Shown one piece after another: positions 42,802 to 55,483 of a stretch of 64,000 nt of DNA. Location: NCBI RefSeq assembly GCF_026914185.1, contig NC_070570.1:2232001-2296000 (forward strand), written 5' to 3'. A program made the position numbers and the translations under genes. Within the stretch, counting starts at the first letter, position 1. The number at the start of each line of letters is the position of its first letter. The notes under the pieces were generated by a model. That model worked only from the letters and a program-made list of their open reading frames with translations, searched no databases and had not been told where the DNA came from. The stretch comes from Puccinia triticina. Lineage: Eukaryota > Basidiomycota > Pucciniomycetes > Pucciniales > Pucciniaceae.

Positions 42802-43156
42802 CATGCGCTAGATGCGCTGTGAGATGTGACCATTGTTTTATGTATATCATCCTCCTTCTGTGAGGCGTGGTCAGCCACATTCGAAAATATTCCGGGGAAA
42901 ATCCAGGAAAAAAACCAGAATGGTCTGTTTCCTGGAATGAAGTCGAATCAATTTCGAGTTTGTTCCAATTTGGAAGTTTTTTTTTGGGTTTGGGTTTAAC
43001 CCGAATTGCGATCGGAATGGTTCCGGTCCTTTGACCATACCGGAAGCATTCCGATCGGTTTTTGGTCCTATGACAATGAATCCGATTGATTTTCAGGTTT
43101 TCGTGCCATCCAGTAAATTTTCTGGATGGAAACTTGAAATCTTCATCCGTGGTGTA

Positions 43157-43842
43157 GTTAAATGAGCGGGGTGTCAGGGCCTCCATACACAGGTGTGTTT
43201 GAAGAGTTTCGGAGTATTTTTGAAATGAAAAGAAAACAAACAGAAGATCATTTTGGTTTCAAAACCATTTCAAAGTTCTCTCAAAATAGTGTTTATAATC
43301 GGGGCCTTATGCACTTAGTCCCTCCTTCGGAGCGTCCCTGCAAGACGGCGTCCTACAGAGGGAAAGTTAGGCTCCCTATGCACATCCACAGCAAGAGCCC
43401 CACAGCCTGCGATGGCCAGTCACATGCGCTGTGGCAAGGCCTCCACAGGGACACGACAACTGTGATGCAACCACAGGCGCAGAAACTCGGCTTCGGGCAG
43501 GGGAGCAGTGCAGATTCCGGACACCGCATGACTCCCGCGCACAACGCTCCCACGTCATGGCTCAGATACACAACGAAAAGGAGACGTCTGCGTGGTTCTG
43601 CGCCGGACGACGGGGACTCTGCGGCAGGCTGTTGTCGGGCGAGGGGCGCGCGGAAGCCGGCTCCAAAGAAAACCCGTCCTTCATTGCAGACATCCAGCAC
43701 CCAACGCGCCGATGCGAGAAGACGATCGGTGGAGAGGCGTACAAGCGACATGCGATGCAAGAAGAAGAAATTGAGGGGGGGGGGGGGGGGGGGGGGGGGA
43801 GCAAGAAGAGCAAGAGAGAGAAGGGCAAGGATGTCTGTGAGA
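43157..43842. other. Repeat-derived DNA and 25-G tract downstream of TRL1
   Basis: 43775-43799 is an uninterrupted run of 25 G close to the TRL1 stop codon; on the TRL1 sense strand it is a C tract in the 3' UTR region. The rest has no supported gene. Confidence 0.5.
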
Positions 43843-46690
43843 TTACGTGAACCCCTTCAGCGTGCCCTCCACAGCCACGGTCTTGACGTGGAGGGAAAAA
43901 ACCTGGTCGGCGGCAGAAGAAGCGGGAGAGCCGCGGAAGAAGCGGTGGAGAAGGTCGAAGCCCTCGACGGGTCTGATGGCCTCGTCGGCCGTCCCGACAG
44001 TCACATGGAACCTGTCCGTCGTCGGCGGTGAGGCGGGGGCGGGCGGGGGCGAGAGGGCGGCCTCGACGACCATGACGCGGGCGTTCCAGAGCAGGGTGGG
44101 GCCGAGGACGAGCGCGACTCGGGTGGCCCGGGCCAGGACCCGGCTCTGGTACTCTTCCCACTGCCGGAGCATCTGCGGACACTCGCGGGTCTGGTTCTGG
44201 TGGACGAGCGTCAGATGGGGCCGGCCCGTGAGCCGGCCGGTCTCGACTAACTGCCGATACATCCGCCGGCCCGCGGCAGCCGCCGGCGGCTCGTCGTCGG
44301 CCGCCGGGCCGAGCATGTCGGCGACGACGCGGCCGAGGTCGGCGGCGATCTGGACGCCGAAGTAGCGCGGCGCGAGCAAGCCCGGCTCCACCTTCATCTC
44401 CTTCTTGACCGCGGGTCTGTACGCCTTGGCGGTCTCCAAGGCCTGGGCGATCCTGCGGGGGTCCGCGGCGAGTTGGGGGGAAACGAGGGCGGGACAGAGG
44501 GCGTGCAAGTGGGTGCACAGGGTGCGCAGGTTGGCGTCGAGGGGCGCGGCGAAGAGGAGCGGGACGGCGTGCCGGAAGGCGCGGTCCTCGGGATGCAGGG
44601 CCGGGTCGAAGGGCTCGAGGGTCTTGAGGAAGCGCCACAGGATCGCGTCGTGCGCCTCCAGCCCCCCGGCGGTCAGCTCGGGCCGCAAGGACTGGTGGTT
44701 GGCGCCCCGCACGACGATCCGCTGCCCGGCGACCCGGTGCAGCTCGTCTGCCGGATGGCTCTCGAGGTCCCACGTCAGCGCCACCAGTCGCACCCGCACC
44801 CGCACCCGCTCCGTCGCCGCGCCCTTCCCCCTGCCCTTCTTCACCGTCACCCCCTCCGCCAGCTTCTCCACGAGCTCCGCAAGCGCCGCTCGGTGCGTCC
44901 GCAGATGGTTGTTCTTGTCCGCTATCACCACGCTCGGGCCCTCCTTCGCTAGCAGCATCGCCTTCACGTTCTCGATAAACGCCGGCCCCGTCTTCTTCGT
45001 CGTGATGTCGTCGCTCTGCGTGTGTCCGCACTCCACCAGCGTCTTCAACGCAACGGCCAGCGTCGTCTTGCCTGCCACCTCATCAGCCCATTAACGTGTC
45101 TTCTTTCCTCTCACAAAAATGACGAGGGACGCACCACATCCAGGAATGCCGATGGGGGCCAACAGCGTCTTGTCGAACGGCTGGTCGTCGTCCACGGCAG
45201 AAGAGTCCGGGGGGAGGTTGTCGGCGGCCAGGGCGAGAGTGCGTGCTTCGGGGGAGGCACGCCAGCGGAAGAAGGCGTCCCTCGCGGCGACGATGCCGCG
45301 GTTGAGGTGCCAGAGCTCGAAGGTCTGGGGCCGGTGGAGGAGCTCCTGGAGGGCCCAGTGCACGTACAGCCGGGTCTCGGGCTTGTGGATCTTGCGCACG
45401 TTCACCTTGAGCGCCTTGGCCAGCTCGGCCGAGGCGGCCAGGTCCAGACTCTTCTCGCCCGTCGTCCTTGCGTCTGCAAAGGCCTGGGCGTTCTGCGCCT
45501 TTTCGTGCAGGATCTTGCGCGTCAGTTCGCGCCACTCGCGGTAGGTGAGATAGGGCTCCTCGAACTTGACTTTCCAGAAGACCGAGCGGGTGGGGAGAGT
45601 AGGATGGGAGGGCTGGTCGCGGGGCGATGCTCGGACGACGACGCCCTCGACATGGCCGGAGCGTCCGGGCCAGCCGTCGGCCTGGATAGCCCGACAGCGA
45701 TCCTTGACGGCGTCGAGGGAGTCGAGGGCGGCGAAGGGGGTGGGATGCATGCCCCATCGGGCGGCGCACTGGGCGACGAGCGCGGGCGGGTAGGTGAGCA
45801 GCTCGGGGGTGTTGAGGTTGATGCCGTGCAGGTTGAGGCCGACCTGGTCGGCGGGGGTGGCAATGACGTGTTCCTCGAAGTCGTCGTCCGTCAGCTCGGC
45901 CACCGCGGTCGCGTTGGCCGCCCAGAGCTCGTGGGCCAGGGCGGCGCGGGTGAGGCCGACGCGGGCGAGGTGGCGCTCGACCCAGCGCTCGCCGACGGCC
46001 GAGTGGCTCGGCGGGCCCTGCTCGTCGGACGATCCTGCGGGTGCGCCGGCCGTGGCGTGTTTGGAGGTCACCAGGAGCTCGCTGGAGCTGAGTGCGGCGA
46101 GGAAGATGATGCATCCGTTCGTCTTGAGCGTCAGATGGTACGGCGCCTGGGTCCGCTTCTCGAGCGCCTCCCACTAAACAACACACAGGGGAGTCAGCCG
46201 AGAGAGACCACACACACACACGCAAGAAAGGGGGACGCACGGTGGTCGAGGGGAGCTCGTCGATGTTGAAGAACTTGTCGTATCCGCGGGCGACGATGGC
46301 GTGTCTGCCGAGCCCGAGGGTGCGCTCGGGGTTTTCGCGGGTGAAGAGGCCCCTGGCCATGGTTGGGAAGGGGCAGGGCAGCTTGCGATAGACGTGCTCG
46401 GCCATCGTCCAGGAGCGGACGGAGAGGGCGGGGGTGAGCTCGTAGAGCCGGGAGCGGATGAGCTTGGCGAGCTTGGGGTCGGCGGGCGCTGTGGCCGGGG
46501 CGAGGGCTATGTTGGCCAGCGCCTCGGCGATCGCCTGCTCGTCGAGCTCGACGATCGGGGCCGTCGTCGCCGGCGTCGTCGGCGGTCCATGCGGCTGGCC
46601 GAAGTGGAGCAGGGAGTGGATGAGCAGGTCGGTCTGGCGGGCGGTCGTCGGCTGGGGCTCGAATCGGGCGAGCGGACTGGCGGCGGTCAT
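43843..46690 (-). CDS. TRL1: Fungal tripartite tRNA ligase Trl1 (905 aa)
   Basis: Trl1 heals and seals tRNA halves after intron excision and also joins the HAC1/XBP1-type mRNA in the unfolded protein response. Exons 46241-46690, 45135-46173 and 43843-45071 keep frame (introns 46174-46240, 45072-45134). The N-terminal adenylyltransferase carries the motif I lysine in LTLKTNG, spliced to ELPSTTWEALEKR. The central kinase P-loop GIPGCGKTTLAVAL is formed exactly across intron 2. The C-terminal cyclic phosphodiesterase has both HxT motifs, PHLTLVH and FHVTVGT. The length is typical (yeast about 830 aa). The gene is very GC-rich, so long antisense frames overlie it. The kinase exon also encodes DKNNHLRTHR, a conserved kinase-region motif. 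Confidence 0.94.
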
Positions 46691-47395
46691 CGTGGTTGTG
46701 TGCGGGTCCCACCCACCCGCGCTTCGACTCGCTGGACCAAACTATGTACACCCGCAACCTCAAACATCCACCCCAAACAGCCTCCAATGGCACCACAGCC
46801 CGGCTGGTGGACATCAACTGTACTGCAGCATCATGTTGCTGGCCAAGACCGCTCAGCCACATTGGGTATTGGGAGTCTGTCTAGGCTGTAGTGGCCCCTC
46901 GATGAAAATTCAGAGACTGAGCTACACCACTCCGCGGTCCGCCATCCGCAGCCATCGATGTATCGGCACGACAGACGCCGAGCGGATGGCGTCATCCGGC
47001 GGTATAAATATCTTGCCGGCGAGGAATGCGGGCCCTCATGTGATCACATGCAGTTGAGGAGATATTTAATTGAAAGCCTGCAGGGGGATCCAGTCTCCTC
47101 GGCCCTCGGAGGGACACTGACCTCGGCAAGTCCTGTCTGGACTCGCCGGGGCGGAGAAGAACTGTCCTCGGGGAACTGCTCGGCTGCTATCCAAACTGCG
47201 CCTGCACCCTCTGGGGCTGTCGCTTCCCTCGCTGAGAACCCTCCCATTCTCCCACTGCCCTGCTAATATAAGCAGCACTCCCTCCCGATTCCACACAGCA
47301 ACACACACAATCGGAGCTGAAAGCCCATTCTCCCCCATCCCTCTTCTACCTTGACCTTCACGCCACACCCCCCTTAACACAGATCGCTCACAAAC
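46691..47395. promoter_or_regulatory. Divergent intergenic region between TRL1 and the TPR gene
   Basis: 705 bp between two opposed start codons, with TATAAATAT-like sequence at 47002-47010 and CTAATATAAG at 47263-47272, about 125 bp before the ATG at 47396. No known binding site was identified. Confidence 0.4.
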
Positions 47396-48934
47396 ATGCA
47401 GTCCAGCCGGCTGTTTACCGAGGAGCGCGACGTGGTTCTGGACCCGCTCAAGGCGCACCGGTGGCGCGTGATGAAAGACCGGGAGGAGTTCGAGCCGATG
47501 ACTCGCGCCAGCGAGATCCTGCTGACGGCCGAGGAGCCCTCCATACGAACAGTTAAGACTCTCTCTCTCTCTTGCACCACTCCAGCTTACTGATACGCAG
47601 TGATAGTATTTTTGTGCCAAGAACGTCGTCATGGAGTTTATCCGCAACCATCCCAATGATCCTCGCGGCTACAAGGAGCTCGGCAAAGTCCATCTGTACA
47701 GCTGTGTGCCCGAGAACATCGACCTGGCAGAGGAGGCCTTCCAGAGGGTCCAGTCGCTTTCGGGTCAGTCGTCCATTGCCAAGCAGCGGGACGTGGGGCT
47801 GACTCATCCGGGGTGTTTGCAGGACACATCGATGCGGAGGGATGGTATCTGATATCGATGTGCCATCGGATCCGTCTGTTCGGGAGTGACCGGAGCAGCA
47901 GCAGCGGGCCGTCGGCGGCAGGCAAGCCTGGCGCGCCAGTCGACCGGCACCAGCGGCTAGCGGAGAGATGCCTGCAGCGCGCGCTGGCGCACTCGCACGG
48001 CTCGAGCGTGTACCGCTTCGCCCTCTCGGAGTTCTATGCGACGACCGGCCGGCTGTCCAAGGCGCTGGCCGTCCTCCAGGCCGGGCTCTCCCCCCGCGGC
48101 CCGCCCACCCGCGCCGACGCGGCCATCTTCCACCAGCTCGCCCGGCTCGGCATCGCCGCGAGCACGCCCCTCCAGGCCCGCGCCCGTCCCGACCGCGCCC
48201 TCCTGCTCGCCCGCGCCGCCCTGCTCCACTATCGCCACGCAATCGCCGCCGCAGACCCCCGGTCCGCCCGAGCATGGGCCCGCGAACTCGCAAGCGCCGA
48301 AGCCTTCGTCGCCCGTCTGGCCGAAGAAACTGTTGAGTAACAAGCCCCCTCATCTGGCCGGCCATGCACCGTGCTCATCCTCTCGTGTGTCCGCACCAAC
48401 TAGGCCGACATCGCCGCCTTCGCTGCCGCTCCCTCCGGCCCCGTGTCTCTGCGGAGCCGGCAGTCCGCCTCGCCCGTGAGCACCGACGGCGCGCGCTCGC
48501 CGGACCCTCCTGCGCCCTTCGCCGGCCGCGCGTCCTGCCCCTGCGAGCCCGCCGCCGGGGGCCCGCCGCCCGACGCCAGCCGTCTGGCCGCCTTCCTGGC
48601 CCGGATCGAGAACCAAGCCCAGACGTACGTCGAGCCCCCCCCGTGTTTACCCCCCGCCGTCGCCCCGTCGTCTGCATCGCTCCCAGACCGCCGCCCCGCC
48701 CCGCCCGCCTCCGTAAGCCCCTCCCTTGCTCATCCGCCCGCCAAGACGCCCGCTCTGATCCTCTCGTCCTGCTGGGAACCACAGGCCCCGCCCTCCGCAT
48801 CCCCCCCGCCGAAACACCCCCGCACCCGCCCGACCCGCTCCCACGCCTCGCGCGCCTCGGCAGCGTCCTTCCGCGCCGGACCGGCCGACGACGCGCCGGG
48901 CGCGCCGGCGCCCTCGTGCACTTGCTCGACGTGA
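47396..48934 (+). CDS. TPR-like protein of unknown function
   Basis: Exons 47396-47551, 47607-47763 and 47823-48331 are well supported (phases 0 and 1). They encode LTAEEPSIRT, then YFCAKNVVMEFIRNHPND, YKELGKVHLYSC, AEGWYLISMCHRI and RFALSEFYATTGRLSKALAVLQ, which read as degenerate tetratricopeptide helices. The same order of blocks occurs in the protein at 55484-60157, so the two are distant paralogues. At 48331 the frame can either stop (TAA 48338-48340) or splice to 48404 (acceptor CAACTAG) into a Ser/Pro-rich region (SLRSRQSASPVST, FLARIENQAQ). I favour the latter; its end is uncertain, and 48934 is the unspliced stop. Role unknown. Confidence 0.6.
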
Positions 48935-49435
48935 GCCTTGTCCGCGGACGCCCCCGCTCCACCGACCAGCTCCGCCCTGTTTTCGTTCTGCGTCAGAGTC
49001 GGCGACCCTGTGTTCCGCCGTCTCTCTCTCGCGCCGGCCCCTGTGATTGACTGTGTTTATATGATCATACATAGTGTGTATATGTGGCGCCCATCGATCG
49101 CGCGGAGCCGCTCGGGTCCTGGGCCCGGGACACATGACCGTCCCCGGCTCTGTTCTTCTTTGTGTACAACACTTGATGTAGATTACCCCCTTAAGGACAC
49201 CTGTGCACGCAAAATTGGGTTCTTGAGCTGGGCGAGAACGGCAGCGGGCTGGTTGCACTTGGCTGCGCATGGATGGCGAGAGGCTATAGGGGACATACAA
49301 TGCGCCGAGAACGCGCCTTTCTATCTTGACAACTGGTGAACTGTGTGTGTAGGAGAAACAAAAAATGCAGAGGCATTGGTGTTGTGTATTGTGTTTTTAC
49401 TAATGCTTGGACTTTCCAAGCATTTTTGGATAGTA
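48935..49435. other. Intergenic region
   Basis: 3' flank of the TPR gene. No supported feature. Confidence 0.4.
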
Positions 49436-49800
49436 GGACCATCCGCACTGGGCACTAAGTTAGCCCGGATTAGGGCACTTAGTTTGACCCCGCACCCGCA
49501 TCGGGTTGGATCAACCGGGGATCAACTTAGCCCGGAGCTCCGTTTGGAGCTAGTGGGGTCTAAATGTAGACCCCCCTAATCCTGGGACTAATCCCAAAAT
49601 GAATATGCATCATGCTTCTTAGCATGAACTTTATGTGTTTAGGTGCCAAACACATAGTATATAGGCACCTAAACACATAACCTCCAACAGTCTTGGACCC
49701 GCTAATCCCCACCCATGTGGATGGCCGATTGGATTATCCTATTCCAATTGTAATCCGAGCTAGTTAGCCCAGGCTAATCTAGCCACGGATGCGGATGCTC
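49436..49800. mobile_element. MITE-like element, about 365 bp, with an internal perfect hairpin
   Basis: Ends are inverted: GGACCATCCGCA at the left and TGCGGATGCTC at the right, with GTTAGCCC/GGCTAA words repeated inside. At 49631-49680 a perfect 17-bp stem (TTATGTGTTTAGGTGCC and its complement) surrounds a 16-nt loop. No coding capacity. Confidence 0.55.
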
Positions 49801-50080
49801 TAAGGTTATGGACTTTGGGCCCAGAATTGGTGCACAGCAGGCCACAGCACCCGTTTAATCCCCGGGTTTCTGCCATACACAGCTCCGGGGGGGATCAATC
49901 TCACGCTGTGATTGGATGACCAGCTGAAGGCAGCTGTGTGGTCAGGAGCCGGCACCCATCATCCATCATCAATCCCACCCAATATCACCTATTCCAAGCA
50001 ACACCACCCAAATCAACATGGATTACCAACGCCCCCACGGATCAATACCAACCATACCATGTTTTATTGCTATGCCGCGG

Positions 50081-50330
50081 AATCCAAAATCACCCTGGTA
50101 GGCCGTGGTCCATATGGCACAACAAGGTCTGTGTGTTCTGTTTTTTATATGTCCACTTTGTGGATCCTGGCCGCTACATTATCCAATTCTTATTACTGCA
50201 AAACCAATCCAAAATCATCCTGGTAGGCCGTGGTCCATATGGCACAACAAGGTCTGTGTGTTCTGTTTTTTATATGTCCACTTTGTGGATCCTGGCTGCT
50301 ACATTATCCAATTCTTATTACTGCAAAACC
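50081..50330. repeat. Tandem duplication of a 125-bp unit
   Basis: 50081-50205 and 50206-50330 differ at only a few bases (for example CACCC/CATCC and GGCCGC/GGCTGC). Both begin AATCCAAAATCA. A run of 21 T follows at 50362-50382. Confidence 0.9.
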
Positions 50331-52773
50331 ATGACTGGCACTTGAGTGGACCGATCTGATGTTTTTTTTTTTTTTTTTTTTTGAGAAAAGTGAATGTTGC
50401 AGGTGTCTTGATGCTCAACAGCCTTGTAGCTGGGGATATATGGGTCCCCCGGTCAGGCAAAACTCATTAAGAGCTTGATTGGAGCACTTGACTATGTCAA
50501 ATACTGATGGTCCAGCAATACAACAATGGACGACGAGCCGGACGCTTTCCCAATGGGCTCGTTGACTTTGGACTGTTTGACGCGGTCGCCTCAGCAGCCC
50601 AGTGCACGCTGACTTCCCACCCTAGCGGCCAACAGACACGATCAACTCATCTCCGCCTTGCAGCGTAGTCATCCCCGTTTGCGCGCTTGGTAGCAGCCCG
50701 GCTCCTCTCAACAAAGCTCACACTCTTTGGCCAGCGTTACTCTGCTTAGCTCACCCACCCCGCTCTCCCGGTAATATACCTCCAACCCCGGCAAGTACCA
50801 CCGCTTTCCCTCTCAACTCTGCCTCCAGGCAGCCAGCAGGCTCCAGGCTCAATGCCTTCTTGGCCGGCTCTCAACGCGCGAACAACGAGATCATCTCTGG
50901 AAAGGAGGAGATGATGACCGGAGAGCTTGAAGGTGTCACATGAAGAAGAATATGCCGTTTTGATTCTCCTTTTGGAGATGGATAGTTTTTTTTTATATTG
51001 CAGCCTATCAAAGCCCTTAGGATCAGCAAGAAAAAAACCCAGTAATATGATTGATATTGATAGATTTGTGATGTAGCTCAATGTATATGGATAAGAAGCA
51101 ATGAGACAAAGAAATACAAACCATCTTGATAATGTGTGATAGATCTGAGCAGTACAAGATAGAAAAACACTTCAGGCAATCTAATTTAACTCATCAATAC
51201 ATTCTGTAAACTGGGGTAAGATACTGTTGATAAGATGCCAAGGAAAAAATTTAGGCAGCACAGATGAAAATGAGATCTGGCTATTGAGAGGCCAAATTTT
51301 CTTCAAACTTGAATACATTATCTTTTAATTGACCAAATGCTTAAGCCCCATTGACTCCTCTGCTTGCAAGTACCTAGGATGATTGACATCCTTTTCATCA
51401 AGGATTGTAATTGCTTCTCTGTGTTTTTTGGGACAAAATACAATGGCACATGAGAGGCACCACCAGCAGGATATGAAAACGAGCAACCCATGGAGGGGCA
51501 GGAGAGCTTTGAGGGAAGCTTAGAGGCAGAGAACATTCACCAATTGATAGTCTGTAAATCCCAAGCCTGAACCAACAAAAGCAGTCAAGAACCAACAAAA
51601 GCACACAGTCAAGGGGTTGAGCATCTCCTGAACAAGATGAAAATTTCTTGGGAAGCTGGCTCGGAGTTGATAAAAGATAATCCAATCAGCAGAGTTGATG
51701 GTGACAGTGTACTGTTCCGTTGACAATGTTTCCATCGAAGGTAGCTGAGGTGTTCGGCATTCAGACTGGCTTCATGGTAGCTGCATGAAGAATTAGAGCA
51801 AAATAATAAGCAACAATCACAATCCGGTCAATAATGAGCTTGTGAGAATTAAGAAAAAAAGACCAACCGGCAAGGCGCGAATTGGATAAAATTGACTGGA
51901 GGCGGGTCCTCCCTGGCAAAAAGATTGTGACCAAGGAACACTGGAAACCGGTATTGATGGGACTCGTTTTGGCCAGGGAATGGTGGCAGATGAGAGGAGC
52001 TGTTGACCATGCGGGTGATCAAAGCACAGGATTGGTGGCTGCTGTGGCCGCCATGATTGTTGATGTTGATGACAACAGATCATGGCTTTTGAGGGAAGAC
52101 AAAAATGTGGAACTTAAAATTCATATTTGATGATTTTGGTGAACCTTGCTGAAAGTCAGTCCAACCATTCATAAAAACACAATATGTATGTGCCAGGTCC
52201 CTGCAGGAGGTATGAGGCCCGGGTTGGCAGTTATTATGGACCACATTATAAGGCACGGCGTATCCATTTGGGCTGAGTGCTGCATGAGGATCTGAGTTGA
52301 AAAGGGGAGGGAACATGAAGGGCAGTGGATACAGAGACTGAAAGCGAGGTGGATGATGGGATGGTCGCTTGTGTGCTCGCAAAATCGACCGGCGATCGGC
52401 TTTCGCTGGAGGACCCGCAGCGGATTGCACGCGAGAATCTCGACTGCCAGCAAGGGGTATCAAGCTAACCAAGGCGTGTCCACGACACCCTCGCAATTCT
52501 TTCTTTAGCCGAGAGCGAGGCGCTACCTGCTGGGATAAACAGATGGCTCTGATGCCCCGTTGAGCGACTGGCAGGGCGAGTCTTGAAAGCTCATTTGTCG
52601 CTCTGCCACATCTTGTCCCCCCTTTCGGATCACCGACCAGGGAGAAGAAGTCGGGCAGCAACCAAATCCTACGCAACTTCAGAAAACAAGCAGACTACGA
52701 CTAACCTTTCACGGGATACCCGGGGACGACTGAGCTCTTCAACCGAACCTTAGCGCCCGGCTGCGGAGAGGAG
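50331..52773. other. Long intergenic region
   Basis: About 2.4 kb with no supported gene. A minus-strand frame around 52090-52330 (FQSLYPLPFMFPPLFNSDPH, LSPNGYAVPYN) is suggestive of an exon but has no recognised partner exons. Confidence 0.35.
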
Positions 52774-54524
52774 ATGACAGCCGGATCCTGGACGAGCCCG
52801 AAGTGGGGCGACCTGCCGAGCACGACGACCGCCCACTCACGCCCACTCCTCTGGGCGCGGCGGCGGGTGAGTTTGCGGAGTCTGCGGCGCTGGCTGGCGA
52901 CCCTGACGCTGTCTGCCGGCGTGGCAGTGTATCTGATGTACGCGGAGCCGGCGTCGGTGGCGAGCGAGGACTCGCATGCCGAGCCCCGGCCAGGCGCCTC
53001 TTGGCTGGACACCTGGCGCCGCTCGGAGACCAGCGACGGCCGCTGGCTCGCCAGCCCCACCGCCGGCCTCCCGCCCCGCTTCGAGACCGACCCCGCCGGG
53101 AACAGGCTCCCGCCGGAGGTCTATCCCGCCCTCATGAACCCCTATCGCAGGGCTAATGCCACCTTCTTCGCCGTCGTTCGCGAACGCGATCTCGGAGACT
53201 TGCTGATGAGCATGCGCACCGTCGAGGACCGGGTCAACCGCAAGTTCGGCGTCCGTCTCGTCTTCTCCGCGCTTTCTGAGCGAGCAAGCTGGGCGACTGA
53301 CGGCCCTCTCTCCCGCTCGGCGTGTTCTAGTACCCTTGGGTCTTCCTCAGCGACCAGCCCTTCAGCCCCGATTCCGCGCTGGCCATCAAGTCGATGACCC
53401 GCTCGCAAGTCTTCTTCGGCCTCATCCCGGCCCGCCAATGGGCGTATCCTCCCCACGTCGACCGTCGCCGGGCCGCGCGCGCCCAGAAACCCGGTGCCGC
53501 GGGCTCCAAAAAGGGGGCGGATGACCAGAGCCGCCGGCATCTCTCCCGCTTCCACGCAGGGTACGCCGCCATCCTGCGGGCCTCATGGCTGACTGTTCCC
53601 GAAGGAAATATGTGCTCAGATACACTCGCCTGCTCTAGGTTCTTCTTTCGGCACCCGCTCATGGCGCAGTTTGATTACTATTGGCGGGTCGGGCCTGGGA
53701 TTCAATACACCTGCGACGTGGATTACGACCCCTTCGTGTTTGTGAGTCAGCCGATGAGTGTCGCCGAAGGCGGCGGGCCTGGAGAGCGTGGAGCTAGAAG
53801 CACAGCTTTTGACGCCATGGACATTTTGTGTATTTAGATGGAGGAGAACAAGAAAGTGTTCTCGTTCTCGATCTCGCTGATGGAGTACCAGTCGACGATC
53901 CCGAGCCTCTGGAAAACCGTCCAGGGATTCGTGCGCGCCAATCCGGGCCTCCTTGCGGCAAACAGCTCGCTCGATTTCCTGGTGAAGGACCCATCCCGCG
54001 GGATCGAGTCGGACTACAACCTGTGCCAGTTCTGGTCGAACGTGAGTCTCCCGCCTTGTCTCTTGAGCAGGAGTGTAGAGGGCCTGACGAGGCCTGGGTG
54101 TGTGAGGGCCAGCTGGAGATCGTGGACATGCGCTTCTGGCGCTCGGCGACGTACGCGAACTTCTTCGGCCACCTCGACCGGGCCGGCGGGATCTACTACG
54201 AGCGGTGGGCCGAAGGGCCGATCCACTCGATCGCCGCCGCCCTCTTCCTCCCCCGCGCGCAGATCCATCGCTGGGACGATCTGGGCTACTTCCAGCCGCC
54301 CTTCTCCCACTGTCCGCCCGACTACGACCGCTTCCATGCCAACGGCAAATGCTTCTGCGACCCGCTCGAAAACTTCGACCTCGGCCAGCCCTACAGCTGT
54401 GACCCCCTGTGGGCCCAGCTCCCTGCCCGGTCCGTCTCTTCTCCCTCTCTCCCGCTCGATTGGGCGGGTGTTCATGTCTCGCTCCGATCGATCCAGGAAG
54501 GAGTCCATCGACTCTCATACATAA
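52774..54524 (+). CDS. KRE2/MNT1-family alpha-1,2-mannosyltransferase (452 aa)
   Basis: Golgi type II membrane enzyme of family GT15 that adds alpha-1,2-mannose to O- and N-glycans (family knowledge). Exons 52774-53250, 53331-53560, 53639-53741, 53838-54041, 54113-54429 and 54497-54524 keep frame. A basic N-terminus is followed by a membrane anchor (WLATLTLSAGVAVYLMY), a stem, then GT15 blocks in order: NATFFAVVRERDLGDLLMSM, YPWVFLSDQPF, FFFRHPLMAQFDYYWRVGP, CDVDYDPF, FSISLMEYQSTIPSLW, CQFWSN/LEIVDMRFWRS, GGIYYERWAEGPIHSIA and YFQPPFSHCP. All intron positions fall inside aligned blocks. The last 10 codons depend on the final intron 54430-54496; without it the frame would run to 54619. One of several KRE2-like genes expected per genome. 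Confidence 0.9.
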
Positions 54525-55483
54525 TCGTCTGGCTGCTTGATCGAGAGGGTTCTCGGAAATACACTCAGAAGCTTCTCCCTTTTCAGAATGCTATTCTCTT
54601 ACAAAGTTCCCAATAATCAGCTTTATGCGTGTGTAACGACCTCGATCCAATTCATTTTTTGGGGGGTTTTGTAAGTCTTCGGGGGACATGTGTACGTACC
54701 AGAGCTTGAAAAACAGTCTGAAAAATGATTACGTTCTTCAGTCCTCACTGTGACTGAACGTGATCGTCAAGCTGCTGGCACGTACGATGGTCTCCACAGC
54801 TGCAGGCTTGTGTGGATTGGGAGCACACACTTTTTGACTATGTTACAGGTACAGGGGGGCCGATGAAGAAAGACTCCAGGGGTTGCTGACTTGTACCAAT
54901 GGATCGATTCAAACACGCAAATATTATCACTTCTTTGACTGGTTGCTTTCATCAACCCAAATATCTTGCCTCATATCGCCAGCTTTGAGAGCTGCTTCTC
55001 ATGAACAAACCCCCCGCTGCTCCGAGAGATCCCACCCAGAACAGTCTTCCATTGCCAAGCAAGAACCCACGCATATCCTCGTCGGAAAGTATTGGTCTGG
55101 GTTGAGCTCATCTGTTACAAATGTAAAGACAGAAAGAGATTGCAGATTGCATAGATCCTTCTACCATCGCGGCTGGAAGTGCCCGGCCGGGTGGAGAGTT
55201 GCTCCACTGACCGATCAGCAGTATGTACATAGTGTATTTCATAATCAGCGTCCCGTGTGTATGTAATCTGTTATGAGCGCATGTAGGTATGTACTTGGAG
55301 GATGCATGCTGATGTCATGCCCTCCCGCCTGGCCGCTGGCCCATCAAGGGGGGGCTCCCGATCAGCTGCACTTCGCCTGGAGTCGACTCGAGCAGCAAAC
55401 AACAGAACCAACCACCACCACATACATACCACCACCCCCCAGCACACCCGGAGAAGCCGCGCCTGGTTCGACGGTCAGCAGCG
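54525..55483. other. Intergenic region
   Basis: 3' flank of the mannosyltransferase and 5' side of the gene at 55484. No supported feature. Long minus-strand frames at 55315-55848 are antisense to the next gene's first exon. Confidence 0.4.

Larger units (their letters stand above)
42324..43156. mobile_element. Non-autonomous element with 18-bp inverted ends
   Basis: TACACCACAGGTGAAGAT at 42324-42341 faces an imperfect inverted copy at 43139-43156 (TACACCACGGATGAAGAT on the minus strand). No transposase inside. A second element (42646-42801) is nested within. Sequence just outside the left end (42230-42320) resembles 43200-43310 in direct orientation, so a larger repeat may be involved. Confidence 0.45.

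Noticed and set aside
44473..46269. Long plus-strand open frames over 44405-46269
   Set aside because: Antisense to TRL1. The GC-rich coding strand suppresses stops in other frames; translations are Gly/Arg/Ala-rich without domains, while the minus strand has all three Trl1 domains.
52080..52676. 198-codon minus-strand frame as a gene
   Set aside because: Only its last third looks protein-like; no start context, splice partner or domain could be found.
53616..54518. 300-codon minus-strand frame
   Set aside because: Antisense of the GT15 mannosyltransferase exons; Arg/Ser/Gly-rich and no domain.
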